From: Alteraurantiacibacter aestuarii
GTDB taxonomy: Bacteria > Pseudomonadota > Alphaproteobacteria > Sphingomonadales > Sphingomonadaceae
NCBI RefSeq assembly: GCF_009827405.1
Contig: NZ_WTYY01000004.1
Coordinates: 1-64,000 of the forward strand
Reading direction: 5' to 3'
DNA: 64,000 bases
Program-made: the position numbers and the translations under genes
The notes under the pieces: generated by a model
Databases searched by the model: none
What the model saw: only the letters and a program-made list of their open reading frames with translations
Told to the model about the DNA's origin: nothing
Part shown: positions 42,874 through 52,011 of the stretch, piece after piece
Numbering within the stretch: the first letter of the stretch is position 1
Layout of the letters: each line of letters begins with the position of its first letter

Positions 42874-43875
42874 TCAGGGCGCGATCATCACCTTGCACTG
42901 GGTGGTGCGATGCTTGAGGCTTTCGAACACATCGGGGGTGTTCGCCAGGGAGATCGTGTCGGTGATCAGCCGGCGGGGCTCGATTGCGCCCGCTTCCAGC
43001 GCGGCCAGCGATGCGACATATTCCTGTCGGGTGAAGAACGCGCTGGTCACCAGCCGCACCTGCTTTGACAGCATGGCGAAGGTGTTGAGCGTATCGGGCT
43101 TTGTGCACAGGCCCAGCAGCACGATGGTGCCATCGCCGCGCACCTGGCTGACTGCCTGATCGATCAGACCGGGAATGCCCACGCATTCGAACACGATGTC
43201 CGCCTTGCCGCCCAGCCCCTGTTCGGCGCTGCCGACCGGGTCCTGCGGATCGACCACGAACACGTCCGCGCCCATCTCCAGCGCGCGCATCTCCTGAAAA
43301 TCGGCGATGTCCTGCACCGCCACCTTGCCTGCGCCAAAACGCTTGGCCCAGAAGGCGACCGCCAGCCCGATGGGGCCTGCGCCCAGCACCAGCACCTTGT
43401 CGCCGGTCTTCATGGCCGCAAGGTTCACGCCGTGCAGCGCCACCGCCATCGGCTCTATAATCGCGCCATCGGCCAGCGTCAGATCGGTGGGCAGGGGGAT
43501 GCACTGGTTGGGGCGGGTCACGGCATATTCGGAATAGCCGCCGCCCTGCAGGCCGAACTCGGCGCACCACTGCACCGCGCCCTTGCGGCAATGCTCGCAG
43601 TGCCCGCAGCTCTTCAGCGGGATGACGGAGACCAGATCGCCGGGCCTGAACTGCGTGGTGCCCTTGCCCAGCGCCATCACTTCTCCGGCGAATTCATGGC
43701 CCAGCACATCGCCGTGCTTGCAGCCGTAGGCCGCATCCTCGGTCATGTGCAGGTCGCTGCCGCAAATGCCGCAGCGGCCCACTTTCACCACCAGCTCGCC
43801 CTCGCCGGGCGTGGGGTCGGGAATGTCCTCATAGGCGAGCTTCTTGTGCAGGCCCTGGAAGGTAACGGCTTTCAT
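42874..43875 (-). CDS. Zinc-dependent alcohol dehydrogenase (MDR family), first copy
   Basis: 333 residues. Catalytic zinc ligands Cys38 (GICGSD) and His60-Glu61 (GHE); structural zinc site SCGHCEHC..WC; NAD-binding VLVLGAGPIGLAV. It resembles sorbitol/threonine-type dehydrogenases (GCKHGDVLGHEFAGEV). It oxidises a secondary or sugar-like alcohol; the substrate is unknown. 13 bases separate it from the MBL-fold gene upstream in the same operon. Confidence 0.88.
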   Translation of the reverse strand: MKAVTFQGLHKKLAYEDIPDPTPGEGELVVKVGRCGICGSDLHMTEDAAYGCKHGDVLGHEFAGEVMALGKGTTQFRPGDLVSVIPLKSCGHCEHCRKGAVQWCAEFGLQGGGYSEYAVTRPNQCIPLPTDLTLADGAIIEPMAVALHGVNLAAMKTGDKVLVLGAGPIGLAVAFWAKRFGAGKVAVQDIADFQEMRALEMGADVFVVDPQDPVGSAEQGLGGKADIVFECVGIPGLIDQAVSQVRGDGTIVLLGLCTKPDTLNTFAMLSKQVRLVTSAFFTRQEYVASLAALEAGAIEPRRLITDTISLANTPDVFESLKHRTTQCKVMIAP

Positions 43876-43887
43876 GCGGGCATATTC

Positions 43888-44784
43888 CTATTCGGTCCAG
43901 ATCGGCTGCTCGCCCATTGCCACCTGGGTGGAATTGACGAGGATGAAATTGTCCAGCACGTCTATCGTGGTGGGAAATTCAGCGCGCACCAGTTGCTGCA
44001 GATCGGCGGCATCGGCGGCGCGGGCGACCAGCTGCGGCCACTGGTCCAGATAGCGTGCGGTGAACGCCAGGCCGCTGGCATCATCGGGCAGGCCGGGGCG
44101 GGCATGGCCGGCCACCACGATGGCAGGGTCCAGCGCGATCAGGCGGTCCACCGAAGCGCCCCATTCGGCCACGGCTGCGGGATCGTGTTCGCCCAGCCAC
44201 AGATGCACTTCGTTGAACACCAGGTCGCCCGGCAGCAGCGCGCGGATTTCCGGCACCCACAGCGCGGTGGAGTGGACATGATCGCCTTGCATTGGCCCCA
44301 GCACGCGCAGTTCATGCCCTTCCAGCATGATGACATCGCTGGTCAGTGCATGCGGGGCGCTGGGGTAGGAGGGGCCATTTTCGGCCAGGCCGGGGCTCCA
44401 GCGGATGACCTTGAACGGCAGGGATCGCCAGATATCGGCCACCACCGTGGGATGGGCGACAATCTCCGCATCGGGAAAGGCCTGTTCCAGCACTTCCATC
44501 GCGAAGAAATGATCGGGGTGATCGTGCGTGACGAAAATATGCGTCAGCGTCTTGCCGCTATCCAGCACCATTGCCGCCACCCGGTGAGCATCGGCCAGCG
44601 TAAAGGGCGGATCGACCAGCACCGCATCATGCGCGCCCATGATCAGGGCGGAATTGACATGCAGCGATCCGGCGCTGGTGCGCAGCACTTCCACCCGCAG
44701 CGGGGGTTCATCCTGTGCGGCCAGCGGCGTTGCCAGCGACGTTGCCAGAGTGAGCGCGATCAGGGCGAGGAGTTTGCGGATCAT
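43888..44784 (-). CDS. Secreted MBL-fold metallo-hydrolase
   Basis: 298 residues. Signal peptide MIRKLLALIALTLATSLATPLAAQ, then the metallo-beta-lactamase fold with THDHPDHF as the zinc motif, VVAGHARPG for the later ligand and LPGDLVFNEVHLW. It hydrolyses an unknown substrate in the periplasm. ATG 44784 has AAGG close by; GTG 44793, overlapping the upstream stop (GTGA), is an alternative. Confidence 0.85.
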   Translation of the reverse strand: MIRKLLALIALTLATSLATPLAAQDEPPLRVEVLRTSAGSLHVNSALIMGAHDAVLVDPPFTLADAHRVAAMVLDSGKTLTHIFVTHDHPDHFFAMEVLEQAFPDAEIVAHPTVVADIWRSLPFKVIRWSPGLAENGPSYPSAPHALTSDVIMLEGHELRVLGPMQGDHVHSTALWVPEIRALLPGDLVFNEVHLWLGEHDPAAVAEWGASVDRLIALDPAIVVAGHARPGLPDDASGLAFTARYLDQWPQLVARAADAADLQQLVRAEFPTTIDVLDNFILVNSTQVAMGEQPIWTE

Positions 44785-44789
44785 CGCCT

Positions 44790-45908
44790 TCACTCTGCCG
44801 ATATGCGCAGGACAGGCTTGACCACTTCGCCGCTCTCGCTGGCTTCGATCGCTTCATTGATCTTTTCGAACGGGAAATAGCGGATCAGCCGGTCGAACGG
44901 GAACTCGCCGCGCGCGTGATAGGCGATCAGCTCGCACAGGAAGGCTCCGACATCGCTGTCCCCGCCCAGAATGCCGATCACCCGCTTGCCGCCGCCCATC
45001 AGCGAGCTTTCGTTGAGCACCAGATCGTCCGTGGGGGCAGAGGCACCGACAAGGCCGAGAATGCCCTTGGGCGCGATCAGCGGGAACACGCCTTCGATGA
45101 CCTTTTTCACACCCGTGGTGTCAAACGCATAGGCCAGCCCCTGCGGCACCAGCTGCGCGATCTGCCCCATGGCATCCCCGCGAGCGCTGATCGTGTGCGT
45201 GGCGCCCAGTTCCTTCGCCAGATCGAGGCGGCTGTCATGCATGTCGACCGCGATGATCGGGTTTGCGCCGGCAATCTTGGCCGCCATCACCGCGGCAAGC
45301 CCCACCGTGCCGACGCCGAAAATGGCAATCGGCATGCCCGCGCGCACGTCCATGCTGCGCAGCACAGCGCCCGCGCCGGTCATCAGCCCGCAACCGATCG
45401 GGGCGAGGCGTTCGAGCGGGATATCGCTCGCGCTGTCGGGAATTTTCACCACGTTGCGCTGATGCGCGATGGCGTGGCTGGCAAAGCTGGACTGGCCGAA
45501 GAAGTTGCCGCTCACCGTCTCCCCGCCTTGCGTGATGGTGGCGCTGCCATCGGCGCGCGCTCCGGCAAAATTATGCGGGAAGAAATTGTAGCAATAGGTC
45601 GGCGCGGAAACATCGCAGCTGGGGCAATGGCCGCAGCTGTTGAAGCTCATCAGCACACGGTCCCCTGCCGCCACGGAGGTGACATTGCTGCCCACCGCCT
45701 CGACAATACCGGCCCCTTCATGGCCCAGCACGGCTGGCAGCGGGGTGGGCAATTGCCGGTCGCGCACCGCCATATCGGTGTGGCAGATGCCGCTGGCGAC
45801 CATCCGCACCAGGATTTCGTCCCCGCGCAAATCATCCAGCTGCACATGCTCAAGCGTGAAGTCCTTGCCCGGTCCCTGGCAAATGGCGGCGCGTGCCTGT
45901 GTGGTCAT
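44790..45908 (-). CDS. Zinc-dependent aryl/benzyl-alcohol-type dehydrogenase
   Basis: 372 residues. Zinc ligands Cys42 (GICHTD) and His63-Glu64 (GHEGAG); structural site SCGHCPSC..YC; Rossmann IFGVGTVGLAAVMAAK. The FAGARADGSATI and NFFGQSSFASHAI segments are typical of benzyl-alcohol dehydrogenases (XylB group). It likely oxidises an aromatic alcohol to its aldehyde. Part of the catabolic operon, 24 bases after the SDR. Confidence 0.88.
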   Translation of the reverse strand: MTTQARAAICQGPGKDFTLEHVQLDDLRGDEILVRMVASGICHTDMAVRDRQLPTPLPAVLGHEGAGIVEAVGSNVTSVAAGDRVLMSFNSCGHCPSCDVSAPTYCYNFFPHNFAGARADGSATITQGGETVSGNFFGQSSFASHAIAHQRNVVKIPDSASDIPLERLAPIGCGLMTGAGAVLRSMDVRAGMPIAIFGVGTVGLAAVMAAKIAGANPIIAVDMHDSRLDLAKELGATHTISARGDAMGQIAQLVPQGLAYAFDTTGVKKVIEGVFPLIAPKGILGLVGASAPTDDLVLNESSLMGGGKRVIGILGGDSDVGAFLCELIAYHARGEFPFDRLIRYFPFEKINEAIEASESGEVVKPVLRISAE

Positions 45909-45932
45909 GGTCTCTCCCGGAGATGTGTCTTG

Positions 45933-46784
45933 TCAGTCGTTCAGCGGCTTGATCGGTCCCAATTGCATGCCGCCATCGATCATCACGTGGCTGCCGGTCA
46001 TGTAACTGCCGGCATCGCTGGCCAGCAGCAGGGCGAGCGGCTTGATCTGGTAGGTTTCGGCCATGCGGCCAACCGGCACCAGCTCGTCCCACGCCTTCTT
46101 CGCCGCCGGGTTCTTCTTCACCCAGCCATCGCCGATGTTGGTGACGAACGGGCCGGGCGCGATGGCGTTCACACGGATGCCATAGGCGGCCAGTTCATAG
46201 GCCGAATGGCGCATGAAATGCTTCACCCCCGCCTTGGCAGCCATATAGGGCACGCCGACGATGGCCTCATTCACTTCGGCAGCGTTGGAGCTGGTGATGA
46301 CGATGGAGCCGCCGCGGCGATAGCCGTTGGCTTCATTCGCCTTCATCACCCGCGCTGCTTCGCGCACGGTGTGGAAGCAGCCATTGAGGTTGATGCCGAT
46401 GGACTTGTACCAGCGCTCGGGATCATAGACGTCGATCTGGCCTTCGGGGTTGCGGTTGCCCTCCGGTGTCCAGAAGCCATTGCCCACATCAAGCCCGGCA
46501 TTGGCAAAGGCGACATCGCATCCGCCAAATGCTGCCACGTGATTGTCAAACGCCTGCGCCACCTGCGCCAGATCGGACACGTCGCAGACATCCCAGCGCG
46601 TCTGATAGCCCTGATCCGCCAGCCGCTTCGCCTCCCGCTCTGCGCCCGCCGCATCGACATCGGTCAGCGTAACCTTTGCGCCGGCCTCGGCCAGCACTTC
46701 GGCATAGGCCAGGCCAATGCCCGAAGCTGCGCCGGTGACGATGCCGGACCGTCCGGTCAGGTCGAACTGGTCGAGTGTTTTCAC
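45933..46784 (-). CDS. Short-chain dehydrogenase/reductase
   Basis: 283 residues. Cofactor motif TGAASGIG (17-24), NAG in FANAGLD, catalytic Ser in ITSSNAAE and YMAAK. It ends IDGGMQLGP. A long insert after the NAG motif (GNGFWTPEGNRNPEGQIDVYDPERWYKS) is unusual. The start overlaps the Rieske gene stop by 4 bases (ATGA). Confidence 0.9.
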   Translation of the reverse strand: MKTLDQFDLTGRSGIVTGAASGIGLAYAEVLAEAGAKVTLTDVDAAGAEREAKRLADQGYQTRWDVCDVSDLAQVAQAFDNHVAAFGGCDVAFANAGLDVGNGFWTPEGNRNPEGQIDVYDPERWYKSIGINLNGCFHTVREAARVMKANEANGYRRGGSIVITSSNAAEVNEAIVGVPYMAAKAGVKHFMRHSAYELAAYGIRVNAIAPGPFVTNIGDGWVKKNPAAKKAWDELVPVGRMAETYQIKPLALLLASDAGSYMTGSHVMIDGGMQLGPIKPLND

Positions 46785-47872
46785 GCTGTTTCCTTCTCCT
46801 GCATGGCGGCTTTGCGCGCGGCCAGCAGCCGCTTGTTTACCGCTTCATATTTCAGCACCGCCTGGTCCATCGCCAGCGGCATGATACGTGTACCGGTTGC
46901 CTGCATGGTGCGCCACTGCGCCTCGATCATGCGCTTGTCCTCGTGGAATGCCCTGAGGCCAAGGTCGGCGAAAAAATCCTGCTTTTCGGCTTCTGCCGCC
47001 CATGGGCCGAAAGCGAAGAAATAGCAGGTGGTGTCGGCGGTCAGCGGGGTGACCGCCTGACAAGTGAACGTGGTGAACTGCGAAAGACCTTCGCAGCGGC
47101 CCTGACTGGCGCGGTCCATCGTGCCGTGGGGATAGGTTTCGGTGCGCAGGATGAACACGCCCGGCACGGTGAAGTCATAGCGGCTCCACACGTCGGCCTC
47201 ATCCACATGACGGCCACCGGCCGGGTTGGGCGGCATCCCGGCCATGGCGCGTTCCACCGCCACGCCGTTGGGCAGGGTGATGTTGGAAATCTTCGCCGCC
47301 AACCAGCCATCAGCCGATTCCTCGCTGCCCCCGGCAAAGGTCGCCGCGTGGACATAGGCAATGTGCGAAAGGTCGAGCAAATTGTCGTGAATCAGCCTTG
47401 CGGGCGCTTCGTAATCCAGCCGTCCGGGCGTCATCGCCCAGTCGGGATGGCGGTAACCGATAAATTCGGGAATCTGCCCGGCGTCAGCCAGCGCCGGATC
47501 GCCCATCCACACCCAGATCGCGGCGTGGCGTTCCACCACCGGGTAGGCGCGGGCGCGCAAGGCGGGCGGGATCACATCCTGGCCGGGCACTTCCACCGCG
47601 CGTCCATCGCTGGCGAAGCGGATGCCGTGATACAGGCAGCGCAGGCCGCCGCCTTCGCACCGGCCAAGCGACAGCGGCGCGGCGCGGTGCGGGCAGCGGT
47701 CTTCCAGCGCGAACACCGTGCCTGCTTCGTCGCGGGCCAGCGCCAGCGGCTGGCCGAGCATGGTGATCGCGGTAATCTCGCCGGGCGGAACATCCTTGTC
47801 CCACCCGGCCATGTACCAGGCATCGCGCGGGTGCTGCCAACCCACCGCGTCTATGAAGGCTTCGGTCGTCAT
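46781..47872 (-). CDS. Rieske non-heme iron oxygenase, alpha subunit (VanA-like)
   Basis: 363 residues. Rieske cluster CPH (60-62) and C-L-Y-H (79-82). Mononuclear iron site NLLDLSHIAYVH. The length and single-subunit form suit vanillate O-demethylase-type demethylases or ring-cleaving monooxygenases. These need a reductase, which is not in the window. It is preceded on the same strand by three cupin genes, the nearest only 2 bases away. Confidence 0.9.
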   Translation of the reverse strand: MTTEAFIDAVGWQHPRDAWYMAGWDKDVPPGEITAITMLGQPLALARDEAGTVFALEDRCPHRAAPLSLGRCEGGGLRCLYHGIRFASDGRAVEVPGQDVIPPALRARAYPVVERHAAIWVWMGDPALADAGQIPEFIGYRHPDWAMTPGRLDYEAPARLIHDNLLDLSHIAYVHAATFAGGSEESADGWLAAKISNITLPNGVAVERAMAGMPPNPAGGRHVDEADVWSRYDFTVPGVFILRTETYPHGTMDRASQGRCEGLSQFTTFTCQAVTPLTADTTCYFFAFGPWAAEAEKQDFFADLGLRAFHEDKRMIEAQWRTMQATGTRIMPLAMDQAVLKYEAVNKRLLAARKAAMQEKETA

Positions 47873-47874
47873 CC

Positions 47875-48432
47875 CTACAGATACAGCTGCTTGTTGATCT
47901 CGAGGCCGTTCTCTTTGCAGTAGGTTTCATAGTGGTTCATGAACCACCACACGTCGAGCGTTTCGACGAACTCACCGTTCTCGTCATAGAACTCGTTGGC
48001 GCCCTGCATCCAGAAGAAGGCCTTCATGCCGTCTTCCTCATCGGTCACCAGCGTGTGCGCATGGCCGGGGAATTCGGTGATGAATTCGCCGGGATGGCAG
48101 ACCCAGTCATATTCCAGATAGCGGAAGGTGCCTTCCAGCCCGATGGCCCACACCATGCCGCGATGCTTGTGCGTGCCGATCACGCCCTTGGACTTGATCC
48201 ACAGCACATTGGCATAGACGTTGTTGCGCACGTCGAAGGCCAGGTGGCGGATGGCGGCATTGTCGCCAAAGGGAACCCACGGGCTCTCCTCCTCCGACAG
48301 GCCGACATACGTGCCCGACACGCAATATTTGTCGAGCATGTTGCTGTGCGGTTCCGGCACGGAAACGATCTTGAATGCGCCGGATGGGGGTGCCTTAATA
48401 CCGCCCAGCCTGGATTTTTCCTGTGTGGCCAT
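47875..48432 (-). CDS. Cupin dioxygenase-like protein, paralogue 1 (2,4'-dihydroxyacetophenone dioxygenase family)
   Basis: 185 residues. Cupin motifs: GTHKHRGMVWAIGLEG and, after a strand, PGHAHTLV. The usual acidic ligand of motif 1 is missing, leaving a probable three-His iron site. The family reference cleaves the side-chain C-C bond of 2,4'-dihydroxyacetophenone into 4-hydroxybenzoate and formate. One of three tandem paralogues; shares YLEYDWV, HTLVT and the end NHYETYCKENGL..LYL with copy 2. Confidence 0.85.
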   Translation of the reverse strand: MATQEKSRLGGIKAPPSGAFKIVSVPEPHSNMLDKYCVSGTYVGLSEEESPWVPFGDNAAIRHLAFDVRNNVYANVLWIKSKGVIGTHKHRGMVWAIGLEGTFRYLEYDWVCHPGEFITEFPGHAHTLVTDEEDGMKAFFWMQGANEFYDENGEFVETLDVWWFMNHYETYCKENGLEINKQLYL

Positions 48433-48444
48433 GATGGTCTCTCC

Positions 48445-48987
48445 TTACAGGTACAGCTTGGGATTGAGGGGGATGCCGTTTTCCTTGCAGTAGGTCTCAT
48501 AGTGGGTGATCATCCACCACACGTCGACCGTGTCTGCATAGACGCCTTCGGCATCGAAGAAATCGATCGGGCCGTTCATCCAGCCGAACAGCTTGCAGCC
48601 TTCGGGATGCTCGGTCACCAGCGTATGCGCCTCGCCCGGAACTTCCAGGATCAGCCCGCCCGGCGTGCCGACCCAGTCATATTCCAGATAGCGAACACTG
48701 CCCGTCAGCGTGACCATCGTCACCGTGCCGCGGTGAAGATGCGTGCCGATGGTGCCGGGGCCCTTCATCCACAGGATGTTGGAATAGGTGTTGGTGCGCA
48801 CGTCGAACATCAGGTGCTTGATCGCCGCGCCATCGCCAAACGGAACCCACGGGCTGTCCACGTCGGTGCCCATGTCGATATAGCGCCCGCCCGGGCTCAG
48901 CCGGTCCACGGTTTCGCGGTAGGCCCATGGCACATCGACGATTTCCTTGGTGTCGGACGCGGGGGCTTTCATCTTGTTGGTAGCCAT
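48445..48987 (-). CDS. Cupin dioxygenase-like protein, paralogue 2
   Basis: 180 residues, clearly a duplicate of copy 1: SPWVPFGDGAAIKHLMFDVRTN, GTHLHRGTVTM, YLEYDWVGTPGG, PGEAHTLVTEH and the same LYL ending. The His-x-His and later His are kept. 12 bases separate it from copies 1 and 3, so all three are one transcript. The strong likeness of copies 1 and 2 suggests a heteromer or recent duplication. Confidence 0.85.
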   Translation of the reverse strand: MATNKMKAPASDTKEIVDVPWAYRETVDRLSPGGRYIDMGTDVDSPWVPFGDGAAIKHLMFDVRTNTYSNILWMKGPGTIGTHLHRGTVTMVTLTGSVRYLEYDWVGTPGGLILEVPGEAHTLVTEHPEGCKLFGWMNGPIDFFDAEGVYADTVDVWWMITHYETYCKENGIPLNPKLYL

Positions 48988-48998
48988 TGTTTTTCCTC

Positions 48999-49532
48999 TT
49001 AACGGATCAGAGTGTCGACATAATCGGCACCGATGCCGACCTTGTCATAATGTTCGCGGGCGGCCTTCATGTAGTCAAACACGTCATAATGGCCGACAGT
49101 GTTGCCCTCTTCATCCAGCCACATCAGCGGACCGGAGACGACGAAGAATACCTTCATCGGGTCGGGATGCTCATAGGAGACGAGCGTGTGGCTTTCTCCC
49201 GGAGTCTCGAAGATGAAATCGCCTGCCGTGGCGGTCCATTCATGCTCCAGATACGCCCATTTGCCGCTGATGGTGTAGGCCCAGATCGGCTTGGGGTGGT
49301 AATGCCGGTTCACGATGCAGGCCTTCTTGGCCATCAGCACATCGGCCCACATGTTCAGCGACGGGCTGATCCAAACGGGCTTGGAGAACACGTCTTCCAC
49401 GATCGGAACCCACAGCCGCTCATCCCCTTCGGCGATCTTGGCCATATAGGCTTCGGGCTTCGCGCCGGGGCGCAGCGCGTGGGGAACAGGCTTGGTACCG
49501 GCCCATGGTTCTGTGGTGGGTGCTTCAGGCAT
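48999..49532 (-). CDS. Cupin dioxygenase-like protein, paralogue 3 (divergent)
   Basis: 177 residues. Same fold as its neighbours, less similar in sequence: LWVPIVEDVFSKPVWISPSLN, VNRHYHPKPIWAYTISG, YLEHEWTATAGDFIF, PGESHTLVSYEHPD. The first histidine pair is H-Y-H. Could have its own activity or act as a partner subunit. GAGAGGA lies upstream of the ATG at 49532. Confidence 0.82.
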   Translation of the reverse strand: MPEAPTTEPWAGTKPVPHALRPGAKPEAYMAKIAEGDERLWVPIVEDVFSKPVWISPSLNMWADVLMAKKACIVNRHYHPKPIWAYTISGKWAYLEHEWTATAGDFIFETPGESHTLVSYEHPDPMKVFFVVSGPLMWLDEEGNTVGHYDVFDYMKAAREHYDKVGIGADYVDTLIR

Positions 49533-49676
49533 GATGCAGCGTCCTCTCGATAATTGCGCAGCCTTGCTGGCCGCATCCTATCGCGGCAGAATAGGCCTCC
49601 CTTTGATCGAACGCTAGGACTGAAGCGAAAGCGGGCAGGGACTCAAGCGCAACGACTCAAGCGCAACTGGGGGCAA

Positions 49677-50606
49677 TCAGTTGCGAATGCGAAACTCGCG
49701 CGGGGTCACGCCATTGCGCCGGCGGAAACAGCGGGTGAAATAGGCGCTGTCATTGAAGCCGTGATCGAAGGCGATCTGGGTGATTGTCGCCTCGGGATGG
49801 GTGACCAGCTTCTCCGCCGCGCGGACAAGGCGGCGTTCCTGGATATAGGCGCTGGGCGTGGTGCCCATCGCAGCAAAGATCATCTGCACCGCACGCACGG
49901 AGATCTGGCAGTCCAGCGCAATGGCCGAACCGCTGAATTGCGGGTCCTGCAGGCGCGCTTCCACCAGCGCGCGCACGCGTTGCAGCAGCGCCGGTTCGCT
50001 GCGCCGGTTGTGGTCGAACGCGGCCCCGCGCAACGCCATCGCCAGCAATTGCGAGAACACGCTGCTGACTTCGTCTTCCCACCCTTCATGGTGGGTTTCG
50101 CGGTAGCCCTGCTGCCACAGCGACAGCAGGAAATCGTGCAGGATGCGCAGCGATGGCGATGTGCCGGGCAGCTTGCTGACCAGCCATTGGTTCAGCCCGT
50201 CGATCTCGCCCGCCAGCAGGTGGCGGGGAAATTCCACCACCAGCGTTTCATGCCGTGACAGGTCAATGCGATAGCTGCGATCGGTGCGGCACAGCACCGC
50301 ATCGCCGGGGTTGAGCCGCACGCGGCGGCCACCCTGTTCGTGATCGCTCACACCGCGGCATTGCAGGTGCATGATCAGGCGCGGCTCACCATCGAGGATC
50401 GGCGTGCGGGTGACGCGGCACGCATTGGTGCGCGGGCGCAGCAGGCGCAGCCGGCCCAGGTTCCACGATGACACCTCGCCATTGAAGTCCGAATAGGCAG
50501 CATCGACCTGGCTGCCAGCATAGTGCTGCTGCGCCAGGTCGTTCCAGTAACGCGCCCGCTGGTCCGGGGCGACGTCGAGGGTATTGAACTGCTCAATCGT
50601 GCTCAA
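49677..50606 (-). CDS. AraC-family transcriptional regulator
   Basis: 309 residues. Residues 1-190 form an AraC-binding-like cupin sensor domain (WNLGRLRLLRPRTNACRVTRT, LIMHLQCRGVSDHEQGGRRVRLNPGDAVLC). The C-terminal domain holds two HTHs (ISVRAVQMIFAAMGTTPSAYIQERRL, TQIAFDHGFNDSAYFTRCFRRRNGVTP). Starts at TTG 50606 with GGAGG upstream. Placed between transporter and cupin genes, so it is the likely activator of the catabolic operon. Confidence 0.9.
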   Translation of the reverse strand: MSTIEQFNTLDVAPDQRARYWNDLAQQHYAGSQVDAAYSDFNGEVSSWNLGRLRLLRPRTNACRVTRTPILDGEPRLIMHLQCRGVSDHEQGGRRVRLNPGDAVLCRTDRSYRIDLSRHETLVVEFPRHLLAGEIDGLNQWLVSKLPGTSPSLRILHDFLLSLWQQGYRETHHEGWEDEVSSVFSQLLAMALRGAAFDHNRRSEPALLQRVRALVEARLQDPQFSGSAIALDCQISVRAVQMIFAAMGTTPSAYIQERRLVRAAEKLVTHPEATITQIAFDHGFNDSAYFTRCFRRRNGVTPREFRIRN

Positions 50607-50650
50607 GACGGCCTCCGAAACCGGAAGTTAGAGCCGCGCTCCTTGTGCGG

Positions 50651-51997
50651 TCAAGCGAACTCTGGCGTGATCCCCTTGCGGCGCAATGCGGCCGGCGCGG
50701 TTTCGCGAAGGCCCATGGATACAAATCCGCTGACCACGGCCAGCCCCATCAACAGGTACAGGAAGCTGTCAGCGCCAAAGCCATCGTTGATCCAGCCCGC
50801 CACAATCGGTCCGAACACGCCGCCCAGCACTTCGCAGCTGCCCATGGCCAGACCCAGCACGGTGGCATGGTGGATCGGCTTGAAGCTCTCGGAAGGAATG
50901 GTGGCCATAAAGATCGGGAAAATGCCGTTGACCATCCAGCCGATGAAGAAGATCGGCACCAGGACAAGCGCATAATTGGACAGGCCGAACAGGCCCGTGC
51001 CCGCAAAACCGGCCGGATCGAGCAGCAGCACGCCCAGCGGGCCGACTACGGACAGGAATGGCAGGAACACCATCACCGGCTTGCGCCCGATCTTGTCCGA
51101 AAGGCCGGACACGACGATCGAATAGATGGCTGCGGCAATGCCCAGCGAACCCATCAGCCAGCTCATCGATGTTTCATCCATGCCGCGTTGCTGCACCAGA
51201 AACAGCGGCATAAACGCCCAGGTGGTGACAAAATGCCCCACCATCAGCACGCCCACGACCACGCTGATCCACATGTTGCGAACCGCCAGGGCCTTGCCCG
51301 TTTCGGCCAGAAAATCTGTTACCGTCTGGCCCATCGTCTTCTTGGGAGCAGGTTCCTTGGCGGGCATCTGCGGCTCTTCCAGCATGAACCAGATGAGCGC
51401 GGCACTGATCAGGCCGGGAATGGCGGCCAGATAAAAGGCCTCCCGCCAGCTGAACATTTGCGCAAAGGCCACCAGCACCACCGGCGCGGCAAAGCTGCCC
51501 AGAAGGTTGGAACCAAGGTTCTGCGCCACGCCCTGCGCCAGTCCGCGCCGCTCCGGGTTCACCTCGCTGGCCACCATCGCATGGCTGATCGGCATCACGC
51601 CGCCTTCGGCCACGCCCATCAGCAGGCGCGCGGCGAACAGGAACAGGAAGCTGGTGGCAATGCCCGAAAGGAACGAACACAGCGAAAACGCCACCGTGGC
51701 AATCACCAGCAGGATCTTGCGCTTGCCCATCGAATCGGACAGCCGCCCGACGAAGAATGCGGCAATGGCCCAGGAAAAGCTCAGCCCTGCGGCCAGCAGG
51801 CCGACTTGCGTGCCGGTGAGGCCCAGTTCGGGCTGAACGAACGGCATCAAGGCATTGAGCGCCTGCCGGTCGAAGAACACGATACCGAAATTCAGGCTGA
51901 GCAGAAATACCAGCAGCGCCTGATATTTTGGCGAATTTTTCATCCAGTTGCCGGTGGGTGTCGTGCCCTCAGCGGCAATATCTGTTGCAGTTGCCAT
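50651..51997 (-). CDS. MFS transporter (ACS/AAHS-type anion symporter)
   Basis: 448 residues, 12 helices. NFGIVFFDRQALNALMPFV in helix 1 and FFVGRLSDSMGKRK as the A-loop are typical of organic-anion/glucarate-type importers. It starts 14 bases after the VOC gene. It would import the pathway substrate. Confidence 0.88.
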   Translation of the reverse strand: MATATDIAAEGTTPTGNWMKNSPKYQALLVFLLSLNFGIVFFDRQALNALMPFVQPELGLTGTQVGLLAAGLSFSWAIAAFFVGRLSDSMGKRKILLVIATVAFSLCSFLSGIATSFLFLFAARLLMGVAEGGVMPISHAMVASEVNPERRGLAQGVAQNLGSNLLGSFAAPVVLVAFAQMFSWREAFYLAAIPGLISAALIWFMLEEPQMPAKEPAPKKTMGQTVTDFLAETGKALAVRNMWISVVVGVLMVGHFVTTWAFMPLFLVQQRGMDETSMSWLMGSLGIAAAIYSIVVSGLSDKIGRKPVMVFLPFLSVVGPLGVLLLDPAGFAGTGLFGLSNYALVLVPIFFIGWMVNGIFPIFMATIPSESFKPIHHATVLGLAMGSCEVLGGVFGPIVAGWINDGFGADSFLYLLMGLAVVSGFVSMGLRETAPAALRRKGITPEFA

Positions 51998-52011
51998 AAT
52001 CTGTCAGTCTC

